The translations under genes and the position numbers were made by a program. This document shows positions 50,604 through 57,631 of a stretch of DNA of 57,631 nucleotides, piece by piece. The notes under the pieces were generated by a model. It saw only the letters and a list, made by a program, of their open reading frames with translations, had not been told where the DNA came from and ran no database searches. Numbering within the stretch: position 1 is the stretch's first letter; every line of letters starts with the position of its first letter. Source of the stretch: Nitrosomonas eutropha (GTDB taxonomy: Bacteria > Pseudomonadota > Gammaproteobacteria > Burkholderiales > Nitrosomonadaceae); assembly GCF_003201195.1 (NCBI RefSeq), contig NZ_QICQ01000015.1, positions 1-57,631 of the forward strand. Reading direction: 5' to 3'.

Positions 50604-53600
50604 ATGACACTCCCAATCCGTTTTTTTATCCTGTGCTGCTTCATCTTTATCAACCTGCTTTGTAGTGTGCTTGTGCTGGCTAATGACCAGACATTTCACC
50701 ACCGGATGGAAATCATACTCTCGCCGGACACCTCGAAAATTCAGGTCAAGGATCAGATTCATGTCCCAAAACATGTGCTCAATCCAACAGCAGCTACTCG
50801 TCTGGAATTCAGCTTGCATGCGGGTTTATCGGTTACAGTAAATAAAGGAGTAGATATTGTCGCCCGAACAGCTGATGTGGTTGCGGGCTATGCCGGCCCG
50901 GTACCGCTGAAGCGTTACACTATAACGTTACCGGCAGGGCAGGAATCTTTCTCACTGGCTTTTAACGGACAGATTCACCATGCAGTGCGTGATCCCAGTC
51001 TGGAATACGCACGCAGCTTTAGCTATTCGCCTGGATTGATTTCGGAAGAAGGCGTGTTTCTGGCCAACTCAACTGCCTGGTATCCCCGGTTTGATGAAGA
51101 TATGGTGTCATTTCACCTGAATATTCAGCTGCCAGCCGGTTGGGATGTTGTCAGCCAGGGAAAACTGTTGCAGGAGCAGACCACAGCAACCACCCGGCAT
51201 GTTATCTGGGAAGAAAACCATCCGCAGGATGATATTTATCTGGTTGCCGGGCGCTATCAGCGTTACCAGCAAACAGCCGGGCCGGTCGAGGCCTATGTTT
51301 ATCTACGCAGCGCGGATGAGGCATTGGCACAAAAATATCTGGATGCCACCGGGCAATACATCGCCATGTACAGCAAGCTGATCGGGCCTTACCCCTATGC
51401 AAAGTTTGCACTGGTCGAAAACTTCTGGGAAACCGGTTACGGCATGCCTTCGTTTACCTTGCTGGGACCGCGAGTCGTGCGTTTTCCTTTCATTCTGCAT
51501 ACCTCCTATCCGCATGAAATTTTGCATAACTACTGGGGTAACGGCGTATTTGTTGATTACCGCAAAGGTAATTGGTCAGAAGGATTGACTGCTTATCTGG
51601 CCGATCATCTCGTCAGCGAACAGAGTGGCAAGGGAGAAGAATACCGTCGCGATGTGTTGCAAAAATATGCTGATTTTGTCAACAAGGAAAAGGATTTTCC
51701 AATTGTCCAGTTTACTTCGCGCCATAGTCCCAGTACGGAAGCCATTGGTTATGGCAAAACCATGATGCTGTTTCACATGTTGCGGCAGGAGCTGGGGGAT
51801 CAAGACTTTACCCGGGTGCTGCGCACCTTCTACCAGCAATACCAGTTCAAACAAGCCACGTTTGAAGATCTGCTGACAACTTTTAATACCCAAACCGGCA
51901 GGGATTTTTCTTCGTTCTTTCAGCAATGGGTGTATCAGAGTGGTGCGCCTGATCTGCTGCTGGAAAGCGCCCAGGCTGAACCTGTAGGCAATGGGTTCAG
52001 GCTTAAAGCCGTTGTTAAGCAAACCCAACCAGGTGTTCCTTATCAATTGAGTGTGCCGGTGGCAATTCATCTGGAAGGGGAAACGGCTGCTCGACAGAGT
52101 CAAATTAAAATCGATCAGCCAGGTAATGTTATTGAAATGGATTTCCCGGCACGTCCGGTACGTATTGATATTGATCCCCAGTTTGATGTATTCCGGCGTT
52201 TGGATAATCGCGAGATTCCTTCCGCCTTATCGCAAGGTTTTGGTGCAGAAACCCCCTTGCTGATCTTGCCTTCCAACGTCAGTGAAGAACTGATGCAAGC
52301 TTATCAATCGCTGGCCACTAATTGGCAGAAAACGCAAGCCGGTTCGCTGGAAATTGTCCGGGATGATCAACTGCAAGCATTGCCTGCTGATCGCACAATC
52401 TGGGTTCTGGGCTGGCAAAACAAGTTCAGCAACCAATTGATTGATTCCCTGGCAGAGCAAGGCGTAGCCAGAAAAGAAGGCACACTGCAGCTAAGCGGTA
52501 AAATCTGGCAACAGAGCAGGCACGCTGTGGTACTGACCACACGCCAACCGACCAATCCGGATTTAACCCTGCTATGGGTGGCAGCCGATCAGCCCGCAGC
52601 GATTGCAGAACTGGCCAGAAAATTGCCGCATTACCGCAAATACAGCTATCTGGTATTTGAAGGAGATGAGCTGAATAACATCAGCAAGGGGCAATGGCCA
52701 ATCACCCATTCACCGCTGACGCAGCTGATCACCCAAAAAGATAACGCGACGTTTACCTCGAATCACGTCGGTACACTGGCACCGCGTCATGCATTGGCAG
52801 AATTGCCGCCGTTGTTTTCAGAAAGTCGCATGTTGAAGGATATTACATTTCTGGCCAGCGAAGCATTCAAGGGGCGCGAGCTGGGCAGCCCAGAGCTGGA
52901 TAAGGTAGCGGAGTATATTGCACAACAATTCCAGCAGGCAGGGTTGCAACCCGGAGGAGAAGGTAAAAGCTATTTTCAGACTTGGCAGCAGGATGTTGGC
53001 GTGCCCAAAGGCAAAATCGCACTGCGTAACGTCATCGGCATTCTGCCAGGCACTAATCCGCAACTGGACGGGCAAAGTCTGGTGATTGGCGCGCATTATG
53101 ATCACCTTGGTATGGGCTGGCCAGATGTACGCGCCGCCAATCGTGGCAAGATTCATTATGGTGCGGATGATAATGCCAGCGGTATTGCCGTCATGCTCGA
53201 ACTGGCACGGCAGGTTGCAACCAAATGGCAACCGCAACGTACTATCATTTTTATTGCTTTTACCGGTGAAGAAGCCGGTCTGCTGGGCTCAACCCATTAT
53301 CTTGACAATCCATTATCCGGTTATCCATCGGAAAAAATCATTGCCATGCTCAATCTGGATACCGTTGGCCGACTGGGAAATAACCCCGTCACGCTGTTTG
53401 GCACGGGTACGGCACGTGAGCTAGTGCATGTTTTCCGGGGTGCCGGTTTTGTTACCGGTATTCCTGTCAACCCTGTGGCGAGCGATTTTGGTTCCAGCGA
53501 TCAGGCAGCTTTCATCAAGGCGGGAATACCAGCAGTCCAGTTCTTTGGTGGCGCGCACGAGGATTACCACGCGCCGGGCGATACTGTCGATAAAATCGAT

Positions 53601-54002
53601 ACCGCCGGGTTGATCAAAGTGGCAGCCATTCTCAAAGAAGGTGCTGAATATCTAGCCAATCGCATCGAGCCGCTGACCGCCATGCTTGATACACAGCCAT
53701 CCCGTTTAACACAGACGCCTGCGCAGACAAATGCCAAACGTAAAATCATCCTTGGCACCGTGCCGGATTTTTCCTGGCAGGGGGAGGGTGTACGAGTGGA
53801 AGATATTATTGCCGATTCCCCGGCACAACAAGCGCAGCTACAGCCGGGCGATATTTTGATTGAGCTGGCAGGACAACCCATCATCAACCTGAAGTCGTAT
53901 GCAGCTATTCTCACAACCATGAAAGCAGGAGAAAAAGTAGTGCTGCAATTTCAGCGGGGAAAAGAGCTTAAGACAATCAAAATCACACCAGTTGAACGCT
54001 AA
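50604..54002 (+). CDS. secreted M1-like / M28 peptidase fusion with C-terminal PDZ domain
   Basis: An 1,132-residue protein with three enzyme-like parts. After a signal peptide, an M1-type gluzincin region has HEILH at 304-308 and the third ligand Glu in [12 protein letters not shown]. The usual GxMEN exopeptidase motif is replaced by GYGMPS. The second part is an M28 aminopeptidase with GAHYDHLG (about 830), [33 protein letters not shown] and [11 protein letters not shown], all five zinc ligands plus the general base. A PDZ domain (about 1035-1125, [20 protein letters not shown]) ends the chain. It is probably a periplasmic or secreted peptidase of broad action. Confidence 0.88.
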   Translation: MTLPIRFFILCCFIFINLLCSVLVLANDQTFHHRMEIILSPDTSKIQVKDQIHVPKHVLNPTAATRLEFSLHAGLSVTVNKGVDIVARTADVVAGYAGPVPLKRYTITLPAGQESFSLAFNGQIHHAVRDPSLEYARSFSYSPGLISEEGVFLANSTAWYPRFDEDMVSFHLNIQLPAGWDVVSQGKLLQEQTTATTRHVIWEENHPQDDIYLVAGRYQRYQQTAGPVEAYVYLRSADEALAQKYLDATGQYIAMYSKLIGPYPYAKFALVENFWETGYGMPSFTLLGPRVVRFPFILHTSYPHEILHNYWGNGVFVDYRKGNWSEGLTAYLADHLVSEQSGKGEEYRRDVLQKYADFVNKEKDFPIVQFTSRHSPSTEAIGYGKTMMLFHMLRQELGDQDFTRVLRTFYQQYQFKQATFEDLLTTFNTQTGRDFSSFFQQWVYQSGAPDLLLESAQAEPVGNGFRLKAVVKQTQPGVPYQLSVPVAIHLEGETAARQSQIKIDQPGNVIEMDFPARPVRIDIDPQFDVFRRLDNREIPSALSQGFGAETPLLILPSNVSEELMQAYQSLATNWQKTQAGSLEIVRDDQLQALPADRTIWVLGWQNKFSNQLIDSLAEQGVARKEGTLQLSGKIWQQSRHAVVLTTRQPTNPDLTLLWVAADQPAAIAELARKLPHYRKYSYLVFEGDELNNISKGQWPITHSPLTQLITQKDNATFTSNHVGTLAPRHALAELPPLFSESRMLKDITFLASEAFKGRELGSPELDKVAEYIAQQFQQAGLQPGGEGKSYFQTWQQDVGVPKGKIALRNVIGILPGTNPQLDGQSLVIGAHYDHLGMGWPDVRAANRGKIHYGADDNASGIAVMLELARQVATKWQPQRTIIFIAFTGEEAGLLGSTHYLDNPLSGYPSEKIIAMLNLDTVGRLGNNPVTLFGTGTARELVHVFRGAGFVTGIPVNPVASDFGSSDQAAFIKAGIPAVQFFGGAHEDYHAPGDTVDKIDTAGLIKVAAILKEGAEYLANRIEPLTAMLDTQPSRLTQTPAQTNAKRKIILGTVPDFSWQGEGVRVEDIIADSPAQQAQLQPGDILIELAGQPIINLKSYAAILTTMKAGEKVVLQFQRGKELKTIKITPVER

Positions 54003-54027
54003 TATCAGAAATCAGGAGTGGAATACT

Positions 54028-54462
54028 ATGATCAGCACATCAGGAAAAATAGTGGGAATCGGAATAGTACTATCAGGACTGTCTGCCTGTGCAAGCTATC
54101 AGCCTGTGCTGTATCCCAATGCTTACTATCAGTCTGTCGGAAGAACTATTGCAGACCGGGATATCAGAGAATGCAGACAACTGGCTGAATCAGCCGGAGC
54201 AAGGGAAGGAAGCGGAAGCACTGGCAATACAGCAAGAAGAACAGCTGTTGGTGCAGGCGCCGGCGCAGCCAGTGGAGCAGTTGGCGGAGCCATTGCTGGT
54301 GCTCCCGGACGTGGCGCTATGGTTGGTGCTGCCAGCGGCGCTACCTGGGGATTATTGTCAGGTATGTTTGGTTCTGGTACGTCGCAGCCAGCTTCAGCCT
54401 ATATGAATTTTGTAAACCGCTGTTTACGTGAAAAAGGTTACGAAGTGACTGGCTGGCAATAA
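54028..54462 (+). CDS. glycine-zipper lipoprotein
   Basis: A 144-residue lipoprotein starting MISTSGKIVG (AGGAG upstream; an earlier in-frame ATG overlaps the peptidase gene). The lipobox is LSAC, followed by a core with IRECRQLAES and a Gly/Ala-rich zipper (GAGAGAASGAVGGAIAGAPGRGAMVGAASGA). The C-terminal FVNRCLREKGYEVTGWQ is typical of this small-lipoprotein family. It lies 26 bases after the peptidase gene and ends exactly where the attC-like remnant begins. Confidence 0.85.
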   Translation: MISTSGKIVGIGIVLSGLSACASYQPVLYPNAYYQSVGRTIADRDIRECRQLAESAGAREGSGSTGNTARRTAVGAGAGAASGAVGGAIAGAPGRGAMVGAASGATWGLLSGMFGSGTSQPASAYMNFVNRCLREKGYEVTGWQ

Positions 54463-54504
54463 GCTGATGTCGCTTCGTGGCGCGGCTTAATTCAGGCATT
54501 AGGT
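54463..54504 (-). repeat. attC-like half site (integron recombination site remnant)
   Basis: The plus strand from 54471 (CGCTTCGTGGCGCGGCTTAA, then TTCAGGCATTAGGT) matches the right half of the aadA1-type attC (CGCTTCGCGGCGCGGCTTAA, then CTCAAGCGTTAGAT) at 29 of 34 bases. The outer box here is ATTAGGT instead of GTTRRRY. The partner half that should complete the stem is absent. It lies directly after the lipoprotein stop and marks the left border of foreign DNA. Confidence 0.65.
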
Positions 54505-54645
54505 TTCATGAGAAAGCAGTACCACCTTCGAAATAGCAGGCAAGGGATTTTGGCCTGGGACGTTAACAATCTCATTCGTCTGACAGCGGATCTGATAGTG
54601 ACGTAGTTTCATTACATGTTTTAAATAGATGCTTACTATCTAAAA

Positions 54646-56262
54646 TTAGGCCAAGTGTTCAAACAGTCGCGCGACCGCCTCAGCACCTGGATCAGCGTGA
54701 CCGACCAAATGCTTGGCATTGACATAGGAAGCGCGACCAACATTCGCCACACTCATGTGGGCAGTGCGATCGGCACCTGCACGCGCGGCTTTCGCCGCTT
54801 CGGACAGGCTCTCTTCCAGGGCATCAAGAGCCGGCGCAAGGGCATCGACCATGGTGCGGTCACCCGGACGTGCCCCGCCGATCTCCTGCATTCTCCGCAG
54901 TCCGGCCTGCAACGCTTCGTACATTGGCAAGCCGCTTGACGCGGCGTCGCCCGTTGCGGCGAAGAAGATCGCGAGGAGCACACCGAACGAGCCTCCCATG
55001 GTTTTGGAAAGCTCCAAGCCAATAGCGCGATAGAGTTGGGTATGGTCGGCAAGCGGCAATCGGTCCATGGCGCTGATCAGGGCGCGTGCCGCGCCGGCTA
55101 GCGTGCTTCCGGTGTCGCCATCGCCTGACTTCGCGTCGAGCGCGTTGAGGTCGTTCTCAGCGGCGATCAGAACCTCGCAGCATCTGGTCAGGAACTCCCT
55201 GGTCGGCTTGTGCTGCGAGGGCATCGGAACGACAGGCGTCAGGCCGTCCGGAAGCGCCTGAATAGCGACCTGGCCCAGCCGGGAGACCCGCGGCCATGCT
55301 GCCAGCGGCGTGTGCTGCTTGAGCAGGGCGATCTCGGTATCGTCGGCAGGATAGACCGAAATCGAAAAGCCGTGCATGTCGAGAGATGTCATCATGGCCG
55401 CCGGCCCGATGACGTGGGTTATCCGCTCGCCAATCGCTGACCGCTGGATTTCGTTGAGGATGATCGACATCTCGATGATCGACGTGCCGCCGAGATTGTT
55501 GACCATAGCGACATGCGGCTTTTCTTCCATTGCAACTGACAGGTGCTCGACCATGGCAGCGACAGCTTCGCTCGCGCCCTTGAACTCGACCTGCTCAACT
55601 CCGGCTTCACCGTGAATGCCAAGCCCAAGCTCGGCCATGCCGGGCGGGATGCGATCTTCCTTTGGTGAACCTGGGATGGTGCAGGTGCTGAGCGACATGC
55701 CAATACTTTTTGTCTTTGACACAACCTTGCGTGCGGCCGCGGCGACGTGCGCCAAGTCGGCACCATTTTCGGCCAACGCGCCGGCTATCTTGTGGACAAA
55801 AAGCGTGCCAGCAACGCCGCGGGCTTGGGGCAAGCCTGGCAACGCCACATCATCGTCGACGATAACTATCTCGACAATCAAGCCAAACTGGCGAGCGCGC
55901 TCAGCCGCCAGCCCGAAATTCAATCGGTCACCGGTATAATTCTTGACGATGAGCAGGCAACCGGACGATCCTGTCACGGCAAGGATGCCTGCCAGTACTG
56001 CATCGACTGTCGGCGAGGCGAAGATGTCGCCGCACACCGCAGCCGTCAGCATCCCTTCCCCGACGAAACCCGCATGTGCCGGTTCGTGGCCTGATCCACC
56101 TCCCGAAATCAACGCGACCTTGGACTTGTCCCAGTCATTGCGTACAACCACCCGTATATGCGGATAGCCGTCGAGCCGCGCCAGCTTACCGCCAGACGCC
56201 GCGATCAGGCCATCGACGGCTTCGGTGACGATGCTTTCTTTGCTGTTGATGAACTGGGCCAT
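54646..56262 (-). CDS. dihydroxyacetone kinase, fused DhaK-DhaL
   Basis: A 538-residue ATP-type dihydroxyacetone kinase. The N-terminal DhaK domain has ISGGGSGHEPAHAGFVGEGML, the substrate-binding His region, NYTGDRLNFGLA and the phosphate-binding GEAGVE. The C-terminal DhaL domain has LDAKSGDGDTGSTLA (the Asp cluster that binds magnesium-ATP) and SKTMGGSFGVLLAIFF. It phosphorylates dihydroxyacetone to the glycolytic intermediate. Codon use is visibly GC-rich and unlike its neighbours, and the gene lies between attC-related sequences, so it was probably acquired from another (possibly alphaproteobacterial) lineage. Confidence 0.9.
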   Translation of the reverse strand: MAQFINSKESIVTEAVDGLIAASGGKLARLDGYPHIRVVVRNDWDKSKVALISGGGSGHEPAHAGFVGEGMLTAAVCGDIFASPTVDAVLAGILAVTGSSGCLLIVKNYTGDRLNFGLAAERARQFGLIVEIVIVDDDVALPGLPQARGVAGTLFVHKIAGALAENGADLAHVAAAARKVVSKTKSIGMSLSTCTIPGSPKEDRIPPGMAELGLGIHGEAGVEQVEFKGASEAVAAMVEHLSVAMEEKPHVAMVNNLGGTSIIEMSIILNEIQRSAIGERITHVIGPAAMMTSLDMHGFSISVYPADDTEIALLKQHTPLAAWPRVSRLGQVAIQALPDGLTPVVPMPSQHKPTREFLTRCCEVLIAAENDLNALDAKSGDGDTGSTLAGAARALISAMDRLPLADHTQLYRAIGLELSKTMGGSFGVLLAIFFAATGDAASSGLPMYEALQAGLRRMQEIGGARPGDRTMVDALAPALDALEESLSEAAKAARAGADRTAHMSVANVGRASYVNAKHLVGHADPGAEAVARLFEHLA

Positions 56263-56457
56263 GTTTTCAGATCTGTTGCAAAAAATAATTTGTGATAAAA
56301 ATGAATTTAAAAGTTATTAAAAGATATTTAGTTAAGGGTCTTAGGATGTTTAGTCCCACGGTGTGCTGGTGTAACATATAACCAACTACGGAGGGATGAT
56401 TTATGGGACGATTCCTCACAAAGTAAAAACCTTGAATGAATTTTAGGCCGCGGACTT
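56263..56457. other. AT-rich junction with a truncated attC-like sequence
   Basis: The AT-rich start of this stretch contrasts with the GC-rich genes on both sides. On the minus strand GGCCTAAAATTCATTCAAG (plus 56431-56449) matches the first arm of a common attC type (GCCTAAC, then AATTCATTCAAG) and would follow the VOC gene as its cassette attC; the second arm is missing. An open frame at 56403 ends after seven codons. Confidence 0.5.
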
Positions 56458-56928
56458 CTAGTCACGAACTGCTGCTGCTTCAATTGCAGCGATGTCAATT
56501 TTCTTTTGCTTCATCATGGCTGCCATCGCTTTGGCAGAAACATTCTTGTCTGCATTCATCGTCAATTCCGTTAGTCTTCTCGGGAAAATCTGCCACGAAA
56601 CCCCGTAGCGATCTTTCAGCCAGCCGCAGACGCTTTCCTCGCCACCATCTGCGGTCAGCGCGGTCCACAGTCGATCAGTCTCGGCCTGATCGGCCGTTTC
56701 GACCGAAATCGATACTGCCTCAGTTAAGGTGAAATGCGGCCCAGCGTCGAGAATCTGGTAAGGCACCCCGCCGAGCGAGAAATCAATTACCGAGAAAGGG
56801 CCATTTCCGGCATCGCCAGAAAAGGTCCTCTCGACTCGGCTTCCCGGGATCAGAGAGCAGTAGAATTCTGCGGCTTCGCGGCCTCGCCCGTCTCGGAACC
56901 AGAGACAAGTACGGATAGAGCTGGACAT
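56458..56928 (-). CDS. VOC/glyoxalase-superfamily (PhnB-like) protein, integron cassette gene
   Basis: A 156-residue vicinal-oxygen-chelate protein: MSSSIRTCLWFRDG, EAAEFYCSLIPGSRVE, FSVIDFSLGGVPYQILDAGPHF, and a C-terminal WLKDRYGVSWQIFPRRL. These are the DUF-type 3-demethylubiquinone-methyltransferase-like VOC proteins commonly found in integron cassettes; the function is unknown. AGGAG precedes ATG 56928. The gene begins 37 bases after the GTTAGGC end of a complete attC, the position expected of a cassette gene read on the minus strand. Confidence 0.82.
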   Translation of the reverse strand: MSSSIRTCLWFRDGRGREAAEFYCSLIPGSRVERTFSGDAGNGPFSVIDFSLGGVPYQILDAGPHFTLTEAVSISVETADQAETDRLWTALTADGGEESVCGWLKDRYGVSWQIFPRRLTELTMNADKNVSAKAMAAMMKQKKIDIAAIEAAAVRD

Positions 56929-56964
56929 AGTGTTACTCCTGGTGTGAGTAGGTCAATTACTGCG

Positions 56965-57084
56965 GCCTAACGGTTGAACTAAGCCGCAACGGGCAGCGCA
57001 GCGGTCGTACGAGGCAAGGAAACACTTTAGCGTGAACGAAGCAAGACCCGCAAGCCCGTTGTCGGCTTGAGTGATTGGTTATGC
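56965..57084 (-). repeat. complete integron attC site (59-base-element type), 120 bases
   Basis: Outer boxes are GCCTAAC (plus 56965-56971) and GTTATGC (57078-57084). Read on the minus strand the element runs GCATAAC to GTTAGGC, the proper order for a cassette read leftward. Inner arms AAGCCGC (56981-56987) and AACGGGC (56988-56994) pair with GCCCGTT (57054-57060) and GTCGGCTT (57061-57068), leaving a long imperfect palindrome between. The stop codon of the preceding cassette gene (57079) lies inside the first box, typical of cassettes. Confidence 0.85.
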
Positions 57085-57340
57085 AGCAGATTGAGGTTCA
57101 TTCATACCCAATCTGCGGACGAGAGCCAGGAAAGTCGCCCAATGGTCTCGACGGACAATGAGCTTCTCCTCAACAATCATAGCATTTTCCAAAATATTGG
57201 CTACGCGGTACCCATAGATCGACTTGAATGTCTTTAGGTCAATCAGCTTCTCGCTAAGCATGACTTCGCAGTGCTCGAAGAGGCCCATGTATGCTTCTAC
57301 ATCAGCCCATTCTTCCGCCGTGCTTGGGCCAGTGCCAGCA
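57079..57340 (-). pseudogene. cassette-borne hypothetical protein, N-terminus removed by IS3-family insertion
   Basis: The frame is open from the insertion boundary (57340) to its stop in the attC. It reads TGPSTAEEWADVEAYMGLFE, then LSEKLIDLKTFKSIYGYRVANI and VEEKLIVRRDHWATFLALVRRL. The helical W.DVE.YMGLFE...LID..TF..IYGYR pattern is that of small integron-cassette proteins of unknown function. An internal ATG at 57288 begins mid-domain and is not the native start. Confidence 0.7.
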
Positions 57341-57631
57341 TGAATCGTCCCGGGTTTTGAGGAGGCTGTTTGGTTAAAGTCAAGCCACCGGAATGGCTTC
57401 CCTGGCGAATTGCCTATAGTAGTTTACCTCAGCTTCTGCGGGAGGGATGTAACCGATTGGTTCCAGCAGCCGCTGGTTGTTGAACCAGGCTACCCATTCC
57501 AGCGTTGCCAGCTCCACGGCCTCCCTGGTTTTCCAGGGGGCGCGCTTGTGAATCAATTCTGTTTTGTACAGCCCATTGATGGTTTCTGCCAGCGCGTTGT
57601 CGTAGCTGTCGCCCTTGCTGCCGACCGAGGG
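57341..57631 (-). mobile_element. IS3-family insertion sequence, end fragment
   Basis: The element probably ends at 57341 with TGAATCGTCCCGGG, a TG-type IS3-family terminal inverted repeat. Its transposase gene reads inward to the right and continues past the window. The opposite end and target duplication cannot be seen. Confidence 0.75.
57379..57631 (-). CDS. IS3-family transposase OrfB, C-terminal part (runs off the window)
   Basis: The minus-strand frame gives SVGSKGDSYDNALAETINGL, then YKTELIH, LEWVAWFNNQRLLEPIGYIP and PAEAEVNYYR, ending IPVA and stop at 57379-57381. This is the catalytic-core C-terminus of IS3-family OrfB (DDE retroviral-type integrase): the E of AETINGL is the last acidic residue of the DDE triad, and N.QRL..IG..P is the family signature. 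The rest of the gene is to the right. Confidence 0.9.

Noticed and set aside
56403..56426. Seven-codon frame with a good ribosome site after GGAGGGATGATTT
   Set aside because: Stops after seven codons and no match to a leader or known gene; likely the start of something deleted at the junction.
1..57631. CRISPR arrays, tRNA and rRNA genes
   Set aside because: No spaced direct repeats, cloverleaf or rRNA signatures were seen anywhere in the window.

Overview
The window looks like chromosome of an ammonia-oxidising betaproteobacterium of the Nitrosomonas europaea/eutropha type. The best evidence is the nirK gene cluster: an Rrf2-family NsrR repressor divergent from a two-domain multicopper oxidase, a diheme and a monoheme cytochrome c, and copper nitrite reductase, the ncgABC-nirK arrangement known from N. 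europaea. Two cyanophycin synthetases, an exosortase/PEP-CTERM accessory cluster, many c-type cytochromes and several decayed genes and insertion sequences fit the same lineage. No rRNA, tRNA or CRISPR array was seen.

Layout. 1-7.6 kb: the end of an IS5-family element interrupts a periplasmic binding-protein-like gene, followed (all minus strand) by an exosortase-A accessory block: acyltransferase, asparagine-synthase-like amidotransferase, PLP decarboxylase, acyl-CoA ligase and the sigma-54 activator PrsR. 8-12 kb: a penicillin-acylase-family Ntn hydrolase, a cluster of DnaA boxes, and a decayed stretch with remnants of a uracil-DNA glycosylase-like gene and an ABC-2 permease. 12-20.6 kb: DNA repair (uvrC, a family 5 uracil-DNA glycosylase), a tautomerase, and tamA-tamB for outer-membrane assembly. 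20.6-24.7 kb: nsrR and ncgABC-nirK, with a visible promoter and NsrR palindrome. 24.7-32.9 kb: a cyanophycin locus (two synthetases, a DUF1854 protein and its ABC transporter) with a dead MazEF-like toxin-antitoxin pair inside it.

33-37 kb: a sigma factor with a DUF3619 membrane protein carrying a very acidic tail, then two TPM-domain proteins with LemA, and a BolA protein. 37.2-38.3 kb: a PEP-CTERM protein with a sigma-54-type promoter and a far-upstream dyad, a likely target of the PrsR encoded 30 kb away. 38.6-44.7 kb: rimO, a small inverted-repeat element, a PepSY protein, an ornithine/lysine decarboxylase preceded by a short leader ORF, and the glutathione-dependent formaldehyde pathway (fghA, frmA/adhC). 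44.8-54.5 kb: an FtsH-type protease, a DUF3293 protein, two multiheme cytochromes, a TolB-like propeller with a frameshifted signal peptide, an M1-M28-PDZ peptidase fusion and a glycine-zipper lipoprotein.

54.5-57.6 kb is foreign. An attC-like half site lies next to a visibly GC-rich dihydroxyacetone kinase gene. After it come a VOC-family integron cassette, a complete attC site, a second cassette gene cut by an IS3-family element, and the IS3 transposase running off the right edge. Together these indicate a cassette array, or debris of one, inserted beside ordinary Nitrosomonas genes.
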